64,000 nucleotides of DNA, taken from assembly GCF_964204645.1 (NCBI RefSeq), contig NC_134025.1, positions 28,674,001-28,738,000 on the forward strand, given 5' to 3'. Source of the DNA: Tubulanus polymorphus (Eukaryota > Nemertea > Palaeonemertea > Tubulaniformes > Tubulanidae). Positions 36,401-50,056 of the stretch are shown piece by piece; the first letter of the stretch is position 1; each line of letters opens with the position of its first letter. The notes below the pieces were generated by a model. The model did not search any database. It saw only the letters and a list, made by a program, of their open reading frames with translations, and was not told the origin of the DNA. The position numbers were made by a program, and so were the translations under genes.

Positions 36401-36495
36401 GGTCCGAGCGCCATTGAAGTCTTCATTTTCAGTCTTAATAGATAACAACAGAATCGGCTGGTTGAACTCGAGATCCTCGGAACGAACTGTTTCAA
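33472..36495 (-). CDS. DGAT2/MOGAT-family acyltransferase
   Basis: ER membrane enzyme transferring fatty acyl-CoA to mono- or diacylglycerol or a related alcohol. Four exons: 36495-35961, 34223-34052, 33922-33732 and 33629-33472 (1056 nt, 351 residues from the first Met). Met24 at 36426 is an equally good start and gives 328 residues; an acceptor-like TTATCTATTAAG lies between them. Two hydrophobic segments (about 34-80) precede NYIFCVHPHGN with the catalytic HPHG at 130-133. Exon 2 has GSGNAVVIAVGGGHELIDMH and KRKGFVKMALKHG. Exon 3 has ASLVPVLNFGDGDL. Exon 4 has VGAPIHVHKDTNPSP and HSRYMTGLQDLFHKYK, the usual end. The GREYLM-type segment seen in vertebrate DGAT2 is shortened to HFFSLSG. Intron 3 uses a GC donor (GTAG then GCAAGT). 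Whether the product is triacylglycerol, diacylglycerol or wax ester cannot be read from the sequence. Confidence 0.92.
35700..35785. repeat. TC-rich microsatellite in intron 1 of the DGAT2-like gene
   Basis: A run of TC dinucleotides passes into imperfect CTCTTGCGC and CTCTTCG units. The Arg-Glu-rich frame read on the minus strand is a repeat artefact. Confidence 0.8.
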
Positions 36496-37696
36496 GCTGC
36501 TCTCAATTAACTTTTGATATATAAAACGTTATCAAATACTCATTGTCTTGACCTATATATCACCAGTCCACTCCGTCGGTGGCTATCTATTTCCAACTTC
36601 ATATAGTTAGAAATACGACGTTGAATTTGTCACTATTTCTCAACTGCAGTCCTACTGTCGTTTCTTTCTGTTATAATTCCAAATCATTTCCATGGCAACC
36701 ACCCAAACGAATCACACAGTATTATGAAATTTCTCACAGGTAGAGAATGCAATAATTAGCCGATTGATCAACCTGGCACTCGTGGCTGGACAAGTCCTTA
36801 TTTCAACGGGTTTTTTTAGATTACCTCTAGATAAAAGAACTCGATTATTTTTACTCAAAATTGAATTTGCTAATTCATGTAGGCAGTTTTGAAATTGCAG
36901 GCAAATGGCAGCTTTTCTACCAATGAATCGATCCACATCCGCGATCGTTTAGTAATCAGGTTGTGTCTCTTCCAATGAATCTATGATTTTTATTACTACG
37001 GATTTGTTCGTGTCTAAAATATTGAATTTCTGTCTGTTTTCTCTACCGCAATTCGAAATTACGCAATATACTGGATTACGCAATGTTCGATCAGTTTTTA
37101 TACAATCTTGTCGTCCGGTGAGACTGCAGGAGTGCGCTGATGGAAATCAAATTACCACATCCCTGATAGCTTTTTCTAAAAAAGAGAGATTCTAGCCTTC
37201 TCTTTCTTCTTCTCTTGATCTGCCAATCGGTTTCGTACATACATATATACGTATAAATCGACGATGTACATGATCATGAAATACGTATTTGAATAGAAAA
37301 AATAACTCATTTATTATTATATAACACTTAAATATATTTATCTATTCATTCGTATATATATATACAGATACACGTGGCCACCATCTACAGGCCTAATACT
37401 TCAGATATAGAATTTGAGATCTATCACCTTCTTTGTAAAGTTTTGGTTGTACAAACTAATGTCTATATTACGTTTATAGCTAGTATTAAGTAGCGTACAA
37501 ATCTACGGTAGTCTAATATCGCATTTGCATATCATCCTCGTGACGTAAAACGCATTTAATAAACACGCACAGCAATAAAAGAAGAAACTGGCTTTTCACT
37601 CGTACATAACTATGATCGCGTCAGGGAAGTATCGTATGTGGAACGTTTGCGAAATACGTTATATTTATAGAAACGAAATTAAATTCATTCTTTGAG
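36496..37696. other. Intergenic, nothing recognised
   Basis: Lies upstream of the DGAT2-like gene and should hold its promoter. Open frames at 36712-36936 (minus) and 36983-37195 (plus) show no family features or splice context. Confidence 0.45.
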
Positions 37697-38006
37697 GGGG
37701 CCAGTTCATATAGTCATGGCTTGGACTTTAAGCCCAACCACACGACGCAGGGAAACACAGAAACACGGGGAATCAAACATGTTTGATCTCGGAAACGTTT
37801 GACTGGCGAAAACATGTCTCTCGAAACGCACACGATACAGGAATACACTCAGAAATATGTCTCCGTCTCCTCTATGTTTCTTAACATCGTGTGCGTTGGG
37901 TTTAAGACCAGTCTAGGACCATCTTAGTTCTATAGCCAAACTTACAACCTAAGTCCAGTCTTGAGACTATATGGACAACTTTGGTCTCGACTTTGGAACT
38001 GGCCCC
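37697..38006. mobile_element. MITE-like element with nested inverted repeats
   Basis: The outer ends are exact inverted copies, GGGGCCAGTTC (37697) and GAACTGGCCCC (ending 38006), and both arms continue with CATATAGTC/GACTATATG. Inside lies a second pair, TTTAAGCCCAACCACACGACG (about 37727) against the reverse of CATCGTGTGCGTTGGGTTTAAG (ending 37906). No open frame of size, so non-autonomous. The GAAACAC-rich inner part resembles a short tract near 34.84 kb. Confidence 0.65.
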
Positions 38007-38201
38007 TGGACACTATTTACTCACGATGGCGAAAGCAAATCGCGTTTTTTAGCTAAAGACTCTAAAACGAACTTCGTTTTAGAGTCCATGAGCTAACGGA
38101 ATTTCTTCGGTGCGACCCATCAGCCAATCGATGAGCAGTATTTCCATATAGACGTTCATCTCGCTCGATTATTGGCCGAACACGTGAGTGACGTAGTAAG
38201 T

Positions 38202-40096
38202 TCAGTATATCTCGTCGATCAGATACAAAGCTGAATATCCGCAATTTCGTTCGTTCAGTCGTTCAATGAAATCTCGAGCACGATTTAGATACGTCACGCC
38301 CTCGCTTAATTCGCACATTAACGCGTAGACGAAAGTTCCGTGTGTGACGATACGCTTATGAATAGTGATCCGTTTCAGACTCAGCTCAGGCGGGATGTAC
38401 GCTTGGATAAAATCTGATCCACTCCACGTATTCCACGTTCTGTCAAGTCTGTCAAAATCACCTTCAGCTTTGAACGCAGTTATGATGTAAGCCGTTGTTT
38501 TATTGGGTGGTATTTTAGGTAGAGACGGAGTCTCTGGTCCATGTAATGTTTGCAATTCCATAAATCCGGCTGCAATAAATTCAATGAAATTTTGTAAATT
38601 TAATATCAGAATTGGAAAGAAATTCATAAACTATATAAACTCTGGTTTATATTGACAATCAACAGCAGACGGGTTTGGAATGATTTAATCAAATATTATG
38701 ACTAAAGATGGTGTACCTTGATGGTGTATTTGTTCGGTACCATGTCCTTCGCTGATAGCCTGTATCCAGTCTGGGTCGTGTTGGAATATACCACGTGGCC
38801 CAGTGTCAAAAACAGCAAAATTTATATACGGGAAACGCGCTGGAAGAGAAATATACTTCGGAGTGAGTTCATGTGAAAGCATCATTTTAGTGAAAACTTT
38901 AACATACATAACTTTATCTGAATTTTGCACGAGAAAAAATATTATCAATATTCTTGAAGGGACGTGACAGATTTCGATTACGATTTTCTATTTCACGTTT
39001 TATCGACGGTTTCGGAGGAATTTCCTCCTCTGAATTGGAATCCAATTCAAACAGCATCAACAGAAAATCAATTCATCATCCCTCTCCAATTCCTGTCGCG
39101 AAAGACTCGGCCAAATTGCAAGTAGACATACATTGCTCGGTTCAAATAAACAACGCAAAAAGTGAACATTATTTGATTTTGTCGGGGACATGATTTCTAC
39201 CTCTGCGCTTGATTTGTAAGTGCCATTCTAATCAATCAGTTTAGAAATAGTTTGTCAAAACTGAGCAACAGCGCACTTAAATAATTATAGCTTTTCGAAT
39301 GAATTCATTCATTTATCACTTTACCGCCGCCTGAAGGGAGCAATAAGAATTTCCAAATGGCCATCGAGGAAAATCAAATTAACAATCTCAAGAAAAGTTT
39401 TTCATCTCACACACGGGTTGTTTACTTACGTGTCTCATTGACGTCACGTAATAACATGCCCTCGATGAACTGAGGGTGTTTCTGCACTACTTTCACTACA
39501 TGCATGAATCCGGCTTTAAACGATGGAAAACTAGGTGGCGGAGGAATATGTTCGAAGAAGTTTATAATGAGGAAGAGCTCGGGTTTAGAGGCGCTGTTTG
39601 ACATCATACCGGCAGCATGGCAACAGTATTCATCTGGAAATACCGAAAAAAATGTTAGCTCAAAGAAATTTTGGAAACGATTTTTTGAATAATTAATCAG
39701 TTCTATTCAAGCTTTCATCTTTCCCATGAAATAGGCTTCAAATTTATCATTTAATAATTGATGCGGTGATGTACTGTAGAAACGATAAGTCGGATATCGC
39801 CCCTTTGAAGCGTACTCAGTATAAGATTAATGAAGTTTTGTCATCTTGTACAATCAATAGCTATACAGCTGCACGATATAGAAACGTTCGTCGAAGGAAA
39901 ATATATCACAGGAGAGTATTCGACGGTACAAGGGATCAGGAAATCGGATAGTTTTCGTAATTAAGACAAACGATCGCGACATCTAGTGACGCAAGGGCAA
40001 ATCAATACATTAACCAAGCGTTTAATCATCAAAACGGTTTTTTTTAGCAAATACATATCAATCACAATTATCAGTTGGATAGTTACCGGTACTCAT
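38202..40096 (-). CDS. Unrecognised 234-residue protein, four exons
   Basis: Exons 40096-40087, 39633-39430, 38839-38717 and 38569-38202 join in phase (1, 1, 1) to 705 nt. The first exon is only 10 nt (ATGAGTACCG) and gives MSTDEYCCHAAGMMSN when joined. Coding support comes from clean splice sites and an even frame. I do not recognise the family. Segments PELFLIINFFEH, then GFMHVVKVVQKHPQFIEGML, then RFPYINFAVFDTG have the strand-helix-strand pattern of small dimeric alpha/beta barrel domains. TTAYIITAFKAEGDFDRLDR could start a second such unit. That reading is weak. No signal peptide or membrane segment; two adjacent Cys (8-9). Ends GYSALYLIDEIY. The tiny first exon is the least certain part. 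Confidence 0.65.
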
Positions 40097-43000
40097 TATG
40101 TTTCTATAAACGCACATGTACTATAGATGTACGACGATAACTATTTCCGATGTCATCCATTTGTACAACGTGTACAATTTTCGCTGTTATACAGATTGGC
40201 TCAGCTAAATAACAATTTCTGAATCGCCGCTTTGATACGTTATTCACGGAGAAAAGTACACACTCTCGGCGAAGAAAAAACACACGAGTACTTCCTTTGC
40301 AAAAAACCTTTTTTATTAACGAAATAACCGATATACCGATTCGACACGAATGAAGAGATGTTTTACACAATCAGGGCAGGAACTAGGAACGTTATAACCA
40401 TGGCAACGCAATGGAAGACAGAAGATTTTGTGGCGTTAAACCTGGCGTTCAGAATGACGGATTCTGTTTATTCTGTGATTAAAAAAATGCACCATGATCA
40501 ACCATACGTTCATGTGCTACGGTGTATTTGCGTTTCAAAGCCTATCGCGGTACTATACGCGTAAACGACGTGTAGCTTAGAAAAAGCGGTTGCCTAACAA
40601 GCTCAGCGGCCAAAAATTCGAATAATCATCTTTTCTTCGGCGAGCTTCGGTTAACGGAGTCTGTCGAACATTGAGAAACCGAATGTCAGTTAGTCCATGG
40701 GCTGATCTAGTTTATGCGGCCATCGTTAGTACGATAGTCCGAAAATTGCGAACCACAAAACTGACAAAGGCAGTCGCTGTAGTTCGGACCTAGTTCAAAT
40801 ATGGCCGACATTGTGAAATGCGAAAAGATCGAAATATAAATGCGTTCGATCACGAGCTCCGACCACTTATTACTACGAAATTCGAAGACCTACGCCCTGT
40901 TGAATATAGTACATCAATCAGTAAGGAGTTCTAATTTTAAAAGCTATGGTGATTGATTAATTTTTGATAATCAATGATTAATTTTAGATGAGAGGTATCG
41001 AGCGTTAACCGATACCAATTTCTCGCGTAATTGGCCCTTAACAAAAAATCGCTCACGTAACAGGTCAACTCCGATGTCATTTTCCTACTAGCAGGCTTTG
41101 ATTGAAAGATAACTCAATAAAACCAATGCCGATTTATTTAGTGGGTATTATTTGGTTTCTAGACCCTATTAAACCAACTCAATTCGCAATAAATTGAGGT
41201 TAAAAGTTGAATATCAAAACCGGCCAAAGGGTTAATGCGTTATGCGTTTACTTGGCGACTAACAAGCATGGTAAAACATGGAAACCCTGTAGAAAACTGT
41301 TAAATTTGAAATAGTCATCGCAGTTAGAATTAGTATCTTGACGTGCGTAAAACTGGGACCTGTTCACATGAGTTACAATCCGCCTCCGAAACACAATTCC
41401 CGTGTATCATATATTAACGGTGAGAAATCGACAGGCACGCGGATGACGTTACTTCATACGTCATCATATTTGTCCGTGACTCGAAACTTGCATCGATTTG
41501 GTAATATCAGAAACTATAGTTAATAAAAGACTAAAAGATGGAAAAAACTTTTTGATCTTTTATTTCAGCAAAACGCCCGAGGTGATTACATGAAATTCGC
41601 GTCATTGTTCGTTTGATACAAGACATCAAAATATCTGTGAGCTAAAATAGCCTTGTTGGCGAAGTGACTTCATCGATAGATCGAATATCTATTTCAAACG
41701 GGACAGGTCGAATGAATATACTGTGTTTATACTGATGATGAAACGGTTTACCGTTTGTTTTTCTTTTTATGAAAAACGTACGGAGTTCGAAATGTGTTTT
41801 TTCGCAATTCAAACTACAATCCGAAAAGACAACGAGAACTAGTTAAAAATAAATTGAAAATACAAGAAAATGAAAAAAGCGATGAAACATCGTCGTGTAA
41901 ACATTCCCACCGCATCGGAATACTAATGACAATCTTAAGCGGGCTTACTTTAAAGCCCCTGTGAACACGAGGGTCTGTGCTCGCGGTATTCTAGCAAATT
42001 CGGTGCCAAATAAGTACGGTACTTCACAAGAACAAATTACAAAGCGAAGCACTTCAAACGTGAAAGTGCATGAAAAACTTATGAAGTATTATAGACGTTA
42101 CGCAATAAAAAAAGTACGGTGAAATAGTGAATCAGAAAAAGAAATATCTGTTGATTTCGAATCAAAAAATCGATATATTCGCCTTTCATAAGAAATAGCT
42201 GACAGTTTATTTTCAGTCGAGATATACTGACAGTGTTATCGAATGAATGGTTTCGAATATAGACCAACTAAACACTATATGTGATGCTTTTGTGGTATTT
42301 TAATTCCATGGAAATTAGTAACAGAATAATCTATACAAGTGACTCAAAATTCAATACGTTCTATAGAAATACTTACACATAAGCAGTTTTACTTATTGAT
42401 CAATCTTTATTTCAGTTCAATACGTTTGAATCGGTGATGTTATACCATTCACGTTGATGATAAAATCTAAAACGTCGCTATTGAGGTTTTAACTTAAAGA
42501 TACTCACAAAGAAGCATTTGTTTATTTATGTTTATTCAAAATTCTTCTTCAAAAATCATCAGTCACACGTCGATAACAATGCAACAGAAAATGACACACA
42601 TTTCTTTTCAGAATTAAAGCCATCGAATATTATACATTTACATTACCTGCAAGAAACAGAAGTCTATTCCGCACAAAATAGTGAACGAACAACACAATCG
42701 TAAAGGTGTGGTCATAATCCGGAATACTGGACGAGTTATTTGATAATAAGTAATATTCACTTTCGGAACGTGTTGATTATCACACGGTGTGCTAGCAAAC
42801 CTAACCACAACAAAAGGTTTCAGCGGTCATACGTTGTCGACTCAGCGAAATATTCCATCAGCAGATTATCAGCATACTAATGGCGCCTAAACCTTTGAAC
42901 CGTGTAACCCGATTTGAATATTTGGGCCTGATGACTTTTATCGTGAAAATATGAGGACGTTACTGTTTGCAGTCAATGAATGGATCCTTTGAGCCGATGC

Positions 43001-46000
43001 GGATTCGATCAGTTTATTAAAAACACACAACACGTTACTCAAACATTCAGTCAAATATTGCCGGATAGACTGATCGGGGATCTTAACATGTTCCCTAGTC
43101 TCAAGTATCTAATGTAAATACACGAGATGTTTGTCATGAGACCCGCAACAAGTCACAGTAATGGGTTTACAAGTGACATGAATAAAATCTATTCAATGAT
43201 CTACATCCTCCTTAATGGAACTACTTAGGTTACCTATCGATTCGTATTTGTTTAAAACTATTTTCATTATCACTTCATTCGAGGTAGAGATTTGGCGTTA
43301 CGGGAGCCTCCGATCCGCAGTCAATCCATGATGATTCAAGCTTCGTATATTATGTGCGTGTTGTTATTACGTATGCGGCATATACGCCTATTGAAAAACC
43401 TTAAATTCGAGATGATAAGATGAACACATATGATATCCGCTTGTAGCTCCGCGACCGTCTATCGACTGCGAGATCATGTCACTCTCTTTCCTTCGAATAT
43501 CATCTTTTGGTTTATCTTCTTCGTCTATGATACAAAATTCGAACATCCAAACATTTTTTATCTGAAATGCTGGAGTGCGTGTTAAGATGATGGGCTCTAT
43601 AGCCCAGTGCAAATTGAATTAAACTACACTGGAAGTCGATCTAACTAATAGAATTGAATTAAACACACCCGGTTGAATAAAGCTCATTCGAGAAAAAGTT
43701 CAAATCCGTAGAAAATCCGAGCAAATGTGAAAAACTGCTAGGATCGTCAGGTGAAGCTATCTTCTTTCAAGATTGAATGCATCGTGGTTAGATCGGATAA
43801 GCGCAAGACTTTCCTGATTAAACGCATGCAACGAGAATATCAATTAGACAATGAAAGGAAAAGCCGCGTGTGTCCGTGGCATTTACGCCTCTGTTACTGA
43901 CAAGCCCTGATATTTGGCGGGTCACTAGATCGGCGACCATATTTATCGAAGTCAGTCTGAAACTGACTACGAGTGGTGATAACCGCAGGGACCTGTCATA
44001 CGGATCCAGCATCAATGACCAACATTACCGTCATTAAAAGAAAAGCTAGCGGTGATGTCGGCCATCGGTACTGGATACCTACCATTCGACCATGTAATGG
44101 TAAACCGGCTAGACTTTTTCATCGGAGAAAAGGAAGCTGCGTGAGTGAATAGATTTACAAAAGTAATATCTCAATTAAATCAAAATTATCTCATAAATCT
44201 AGTTTTTTTCATAAATCAGGATGAATTTGTCATTTGCTCGCGGTGGTATTAGCGGTTATGAATATTACATAGTCAGACGGAACCAACCCCTGACAGTTAC
44301 AAATAGTCTTATTACAGAATGTTGCACGAGCGTGTTGGGCGTTGAAACCGATCAACTGTAGCAAATACAAGTACGCCTCTAAAAAGCGGTATCTTTCAGA
44401 AGTTCTCGACTAATCAGGCACAATCTACTCCAGAAAGGTCAGTTTTAGTTTCGGGACATGGACGATTTTATCAACTCTTCTGACACGCATCGATAAACGA
44501 TGTATTTATTTGTGTGTAATCACTAGCCGCCTACGCGACGTCCATCGTCTCTTAACCGCAGATGTGGACGACGATATTTTGCATTAATTCCCCGTTTCAC
44601 GGAAGTTACTTTCCGCTCTAAATCTACGCTCAATTTAACAATTAATAGACTGTCGGTATTGAGAGATGTAACGGATATATGGCGGTAGACGCGCAGTCCT
44701 AATCCTTATTTCACGACCTAATACTCCGCCTAGCCGACTATATTCCCAGTTCCAATATTCACAAATAGAATGACAAAAAACTAATTCCGACGCTAATTTA
44801 ATGGTGAATACTGTAAGAAATCACAAACTTAGAGAAGAACTGACTTCCGATGTTGGAATCACGGGACGTACGTTCAAATCACTTGAAGTCTAAAAAGGGC
44901 CTTATTTTCGAATGCAGAAATATATTCTTACGTTATTCGCAAAATCACGCTGTTTTCCGCAATGGAATTTGTATAATTATAAACATGTATGATAATGGAA
45001 AAATCGATTGAAAGACTTCGTTTTCATTTTGCTATCACATGTATTAAAACTCAATATTGTTATCATCAGGTAAAATGTCAATGATGCCCGAATAATTTTG
45101 ACTGGTTTCGTCCTATCCTGTAACATGTATCGTATATTGCTAAAAAAAACTCTTTTTTTCATCAGCAGACGGAAAGATGTTTGATTGTAAGATCATCTGA
45201 TCCATATTTGACCCCAAGAATTTGTGCGATTACATCGTGCCTGATTGATCGGCTGGTTTACGGCTCGTTAATCGAAAAAAGACCAATTTATCGAGACTTT
45301 AGGGCGATCAATCATCCCTAACTATGCAAAGCTAATCAGGCAACAGGTTAATATAAAACCGGAACAAGTAGCTAGCCGAAATGACGATTGCCATATTAAT
45401 ATGGCTAATGAGGGTTCACTCCTGACAAAACGTATTCTAAGAACGAACATGGCCGCGCGTGGAGAGAGCGCTGAATTTTCTAACACGCCACATCATATAC
45501 TGCCATATTATGCGTGACACTGTCAGATAAAAAAACTGTGTGCTCGGGCATCTTTTTTTCAGATTCCACACCGAGAAAGCGATGAAGCATAATTTCCGTG
45601 CAATTTTCTACCAGCCTGCATGTCTTTTAAGTGGCCTTCGCGTGTTGATCCGTGGCATCTTGCTGCTAAAAGCGTTAGGATTCCGCGGCGACAAGAGCGT
45701 GCTCACAAAGGACCACTTATGACACAATTATTGGGCGCTTCAGTAATCAAAATATTTCCACCAAATTGATAGGAAGCGTCTACATAAAACACGTTATCAC
45801 AGGTGATAAAAATAGCCCAGAACATCGGACTGTTGGTTCAATATATCCCTCGTAAAACTAACCCAAGCATGACCTGTTTATAGCAGATACGCATGCCTTA
45901 GAGGGTGTAAAGTAGACTCGATATTTATGATTTATCTCGCAGTTGAACCATCGACCAGGCGAAAACATCCTCCTGCAAATTGGTCATGAACGGTAAATTA

Positions 46001-49000
46001 CAGATTCCCCGCTGTTGCGTTTTTTAGCTGACACGACTGAGACTGATGTCGTAAATCAGAATAAACATCAGATAAATGATCGTCTTTATTCGTCCGCGGA
46101 CATCAGGACTAATAACACGCGTCTCACAGAACATGTTCTCTAGTGAGAAAAACCGACATATACTTCACAGGAATCTGCATCTTCTTGAAAAACTATGACT
46201 ATATGACTTTATTATGCTACTTGCTAATTTTAGGGATTTGTAACGTATTTCGTTACATCGATAACGAACAAAAATATGCGTGCTAAAAAATCTTTGGAAT
46301 AATTCAATAGTTTCTATATCAAAGTAAATGAATCGATGAAATCGTTAATAATTTTAGGCAAAAAGAACATAAAAATGGGTTTTCGTATAAGGAAAATTAC
46401 TTCCACAATCGAAGTGTCGATGTATTTTTACTTTGATGATTGAATTATAAACCAAAACCATCGTTTCACTAGATCAAAGTTCTGCCAAAAGCAAACCGCT
46501 TTATGGAACTAGAAGATTCGGATTTTGTAATGACTTTTGCCTGAAGCTGTGAGTGACGTCATCGTGAAAATGTCGCCGTTGTTACCTTTCGAATACCTGC
46601 ATGTTTTACGCAATTATTGAAGTAACTTTTCGAACGCTGCGGAAATTTGTTTTGTTTTATTAAACAGGATATTAATGAAAAAAGAACGCGCTATTTCCAG
46701 AGATTCGTGATCTCGACGCTATACAACTATATGTTGCTCGTAGTCATCTCGACAAATGACTAATTTCGTGTTTGCTTTAAAACACGTAAGTATTTATTTT
46801 TTCTGTGACACACCGCTGGGCGAGATAATTCGAAATGCGTCTGGATATCCATGCTGGACGTCTATAATTCCGGTTTTTCAGGAAACGCGTTTCTGGATTA
46901 ACCGACAACGTGTGGATATGTTGATTAAACTTTTATTAATGAGAACATGACTATTCGAGAATAGAATAGGATGAGTTAAGGATTATACAGTCGGGAGGCT
47001 CTAATTAATCTCCACAGGGAGGTGAAATCCTTTCTAATTAGTAGATCTGGGGTGAGCAAGTCAATTTCATGTGCGAGAGATAATTATATATGGCAATACA
47101 GTAAATATTGAAGAAAGAGAGAGAGTCAATTGTAATATATTCGAAAAAAATATGAAATAGATTTCAAATTCAATCAACAAAAATCCGGTGTTCTAATTAT
47201 TGAGCAGATTGCCGTGTCCTAAAGTATCGATAAAAACATGATCATCGTTAAATCTATTAGGGAAACTCTTTCGTTTTGATGTCATTTCAAACAAGATAAT
47301 GCATGTGGAACTGTATTTTACAGGACGAACTGGTCTCCGAAAATCAGCTTTAGCGCGATAGCCACAAACGAAAGTAACATGATACGATCGGATAAACCTT
47401 TAGTCAAAGCTTATCAGTCTCAAGAGGAGTGTCTGTATAAATGTCACGCGTGGACTACAAATTATCACTCTCTAATTGCAAGAGAAGACAAACAACATCA
47501 TATTCACAGTCTGTTTGTTAAACTGAAATAGCTTTATCTTCCTCGTTTCCAGGTATGATGACGGCGGAATAAGCTTTCAAATACCAGACAAGCCAGTTTC
47601 TCTTCATAAGTGTTAGTGGTTTTCAAAATGTCAAATCTCGTCTCTCAAAAACTTTTAACTATACAAGAAAACGTTTGAAATATGAGATTTTATCGAAAAT
47701 ATATATATACATATATATCATTTCCTTCAAATCACGCCTATTTAGACATTTCAAAGTCAAAATCATATTTTCTTCTCTGACTAACCTGTTTGATTTAATC
47801 CTGCCGAAGATAAAGACGACAGTTTCTCTTCGAACATCATTTTCTCACACTTTCTTCCGACACGCGCACAGATATAGAGAAAATATAAGCAAACACTTAG
47901 CCACTAATTACTGACGACTTTCACCGATTGATTAAACCATCCCCAGCATCGCCAACATCTTTTCATCCCCGATTATCCGTGATGTGTGACGTATGATGTG
48001 AATAGCTTGGCCACAGTCGTATTCGTGATGATGATCAACATTCGATTGAACTGAAATCATCAACAGTTCAATACATAAAGAATCAGATCAATAGATAATC
48101 AGAGGAATAACATAACTATTCTCGCCTGTATTTCTCTCTCCTGTGACTCGGCGATGTATTCTGAGTCGTTACAATCAACGCTGCAGACCCCTGGATCTAT
48201 ATAACATTTTGTATTGATGACGGAATAATTGGACTTTACATCGCGGTTGCTTTGCCCTTTACCTCTCCCCGAAATAACAAACCATGCGCGTTAATAAAAA
48301 ATTGAATTTCGACGACGCGTTATCGACGGAATAAGAAAAAATTCGGAGAAGCAGAAATCATTCTAGCATTCGACAAGAAGGTTTTTTGGATTGTGTGGAC
48401 ATTTTTATATATTTGAGAGAAATGGCAAATGCTAGCTTTACAGAAATTAGATTAAAAGGGAAAGATCATAATGTTTTATATTGTGATTATTGAATTACAG
48501 CTGTGCGACGTTAGATAAATAACATAAGACAGACAGTATACGCGATACTCCCACGCGACCTTCATAATAATCACCATCTGTCACTTCTAAATCCTGTATC
48601 GAGTTGAATACGTCTCATACAATATCAAAACCTCCAACATCGTATCGTTTTCATCGGAAGAATTAGAATAGTTATGACGCCTGTCGGTCTGTATTACGAC
48701 GCCCGTAAACATTGATTTCATGAAAATATTTTCGATACGCCCGTAGCGTAAATTCGACTTTTAACCTTGCTCTAAACAAAACATCGATTGTTCATTTAGT
48801 ATAAATTCTTACATACAAATACATCGTATTAGAGATATCGAATTAGTGAAATGAGTGAGTTTTGAGAGGATATTTTTACAGGGCGCGTAGCGCATCGATC
48901 GTTCTCATCAACTCTATTGAATGTAGTGCGTGTGTAGTAAAAACATCTGTCGCGGTTCCAGTCCCGGAGTAACGTGCCTTAACCCTTCATATGCCGAAAC

Positions 49001-49763
49001 ATGAGACACGCAGAACACCGAGAAACGGCGAGGTCCATTCGTTTATATAAAATATCTCTGGTATGAATAATCGAATTATCCGCATCGAAATACACCTTAA
49101 CAAACAGCGGACTCAGGGGGCTATTAATAACCAAAAGTAATTCTTCCATCATACAAGACAACTGACCAACGTTTTTGAAAAAAGAATATTTCAGTCGTTC
49201 CGTACGTCTACGTGAATTTGTGACAGAAATTGCCTCGGTCTATATATATCTGTTCGATACAGTGGTGATAACATTCACACGAATATAAACCCACAGTCGA
49301 CCAGCTGCTATGAACACTGCATAGATCAAATACAAAAACAAGCCGTTTTTAAATGAAATACTCGACGAATCAATACTTCAGTTCAAAGCGCTGCATACAT
49401 CAAAAATAAGTTTGGGAGGTACTGTGATTTATGATATGATACAGATTTGGCATTTAGCTCATAACAGAATTGATTCAAACCCAAATTCAGCGAACTGCCA
49501 CAAGATAAAACAACAAAAATCATAATGACATAATCAATGGACCAGTTGATCTGAATGTTTATATCGACGGAGTTGATCCTTCTCATTGTCGTGAGAAACG
49601 GATCCTCCCAACAGAGAATAAACCTTACCTTACAGTTGAAGTGATGTCGTAAGCATGTCATATCCTGCAGTATAACAACCCATCTGTATAGTACTGTCGC
49701 CGACGACAACAGTCCTGATCGCAGGAGTTAGCAGCAACAGGTGTCGGGTAATGCCTTATCAAT
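40097..49763. other. Gene-poor 9.7-kb interval
   Basis: No family-recognisable exon on either strand. Two pieces look mildly coding. 43388-43560 (minus) follows an acceptor (CCAGCATTTCAG) and reads KNVWMFEFCIIDEEDKPKDD to a stop. 45560-45722 (plus) follows TTTTTTTCAG and reads FHTEKAMKHNFRAIFYQPAC to a stop. Each could be a terminal exon, but no partner exons were found. The rest is AT-rich without clear repeats. Confidence 0.4.
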
Positions 49764-50039
49764 ATGACAGATGGAGTATGTGAGGTTGTTGGGATTCGGA
49801 TTCGTTCACCGACTGCGGAGTCACACCCGCCCCTGAGAAGCTGGGAAATGAAATCGATGGAGAAAGTGTGCGTAATGGAAATATTGGCGGGTCTTTATCC
49901 ACAGCTTAGATTTGACAATCCATCGGGGTCGCCCAGAAGCGAATCTGAAGAGTCAAGTCTTGTTGAATTAATTTCTGGACTTAGCCCAACAAAATCAGTT
50001 TCAAATGTTCTTGCATATCGAAAGTTGATTAACGGATAA
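49764..50039 (+). CDS. Possible small gene of unknown function, 91 residues
   Basis: An ATG-initiated frame with more balanced codon use than the surrounding AT-rich DNA. It reads MTDGVCEVVGIRIRSPTAES, later MEILAGLYPQLRFDNPSGSP and a Ser/Glu-rich stretch, ending LAYRKLING. No signal peptide, membrane segment or known motif. A strong hairpin starts 17 bases after the stop. It could be a small protein, a first exon or a transposon-derived frame; I cannot decide. Confidence 0.3.
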   Translation: MTDGVCEVVGIRIRSPTAESHPPLRSWEMKSMEKVCVMEILAGLYPQLRFDNPSGSPRSESEESSLVELISGLSPTKSVSNVLAYRKLING

Positions 50040-50056
50040 ACCACAACGTATCACAC

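Noticed and set aside
48979-49161. 60-residue minus ORF starting MSCMMEELLLVINSPLSPLF
   Set aside because: Short, no motif, no partner exon or homologue in the window.
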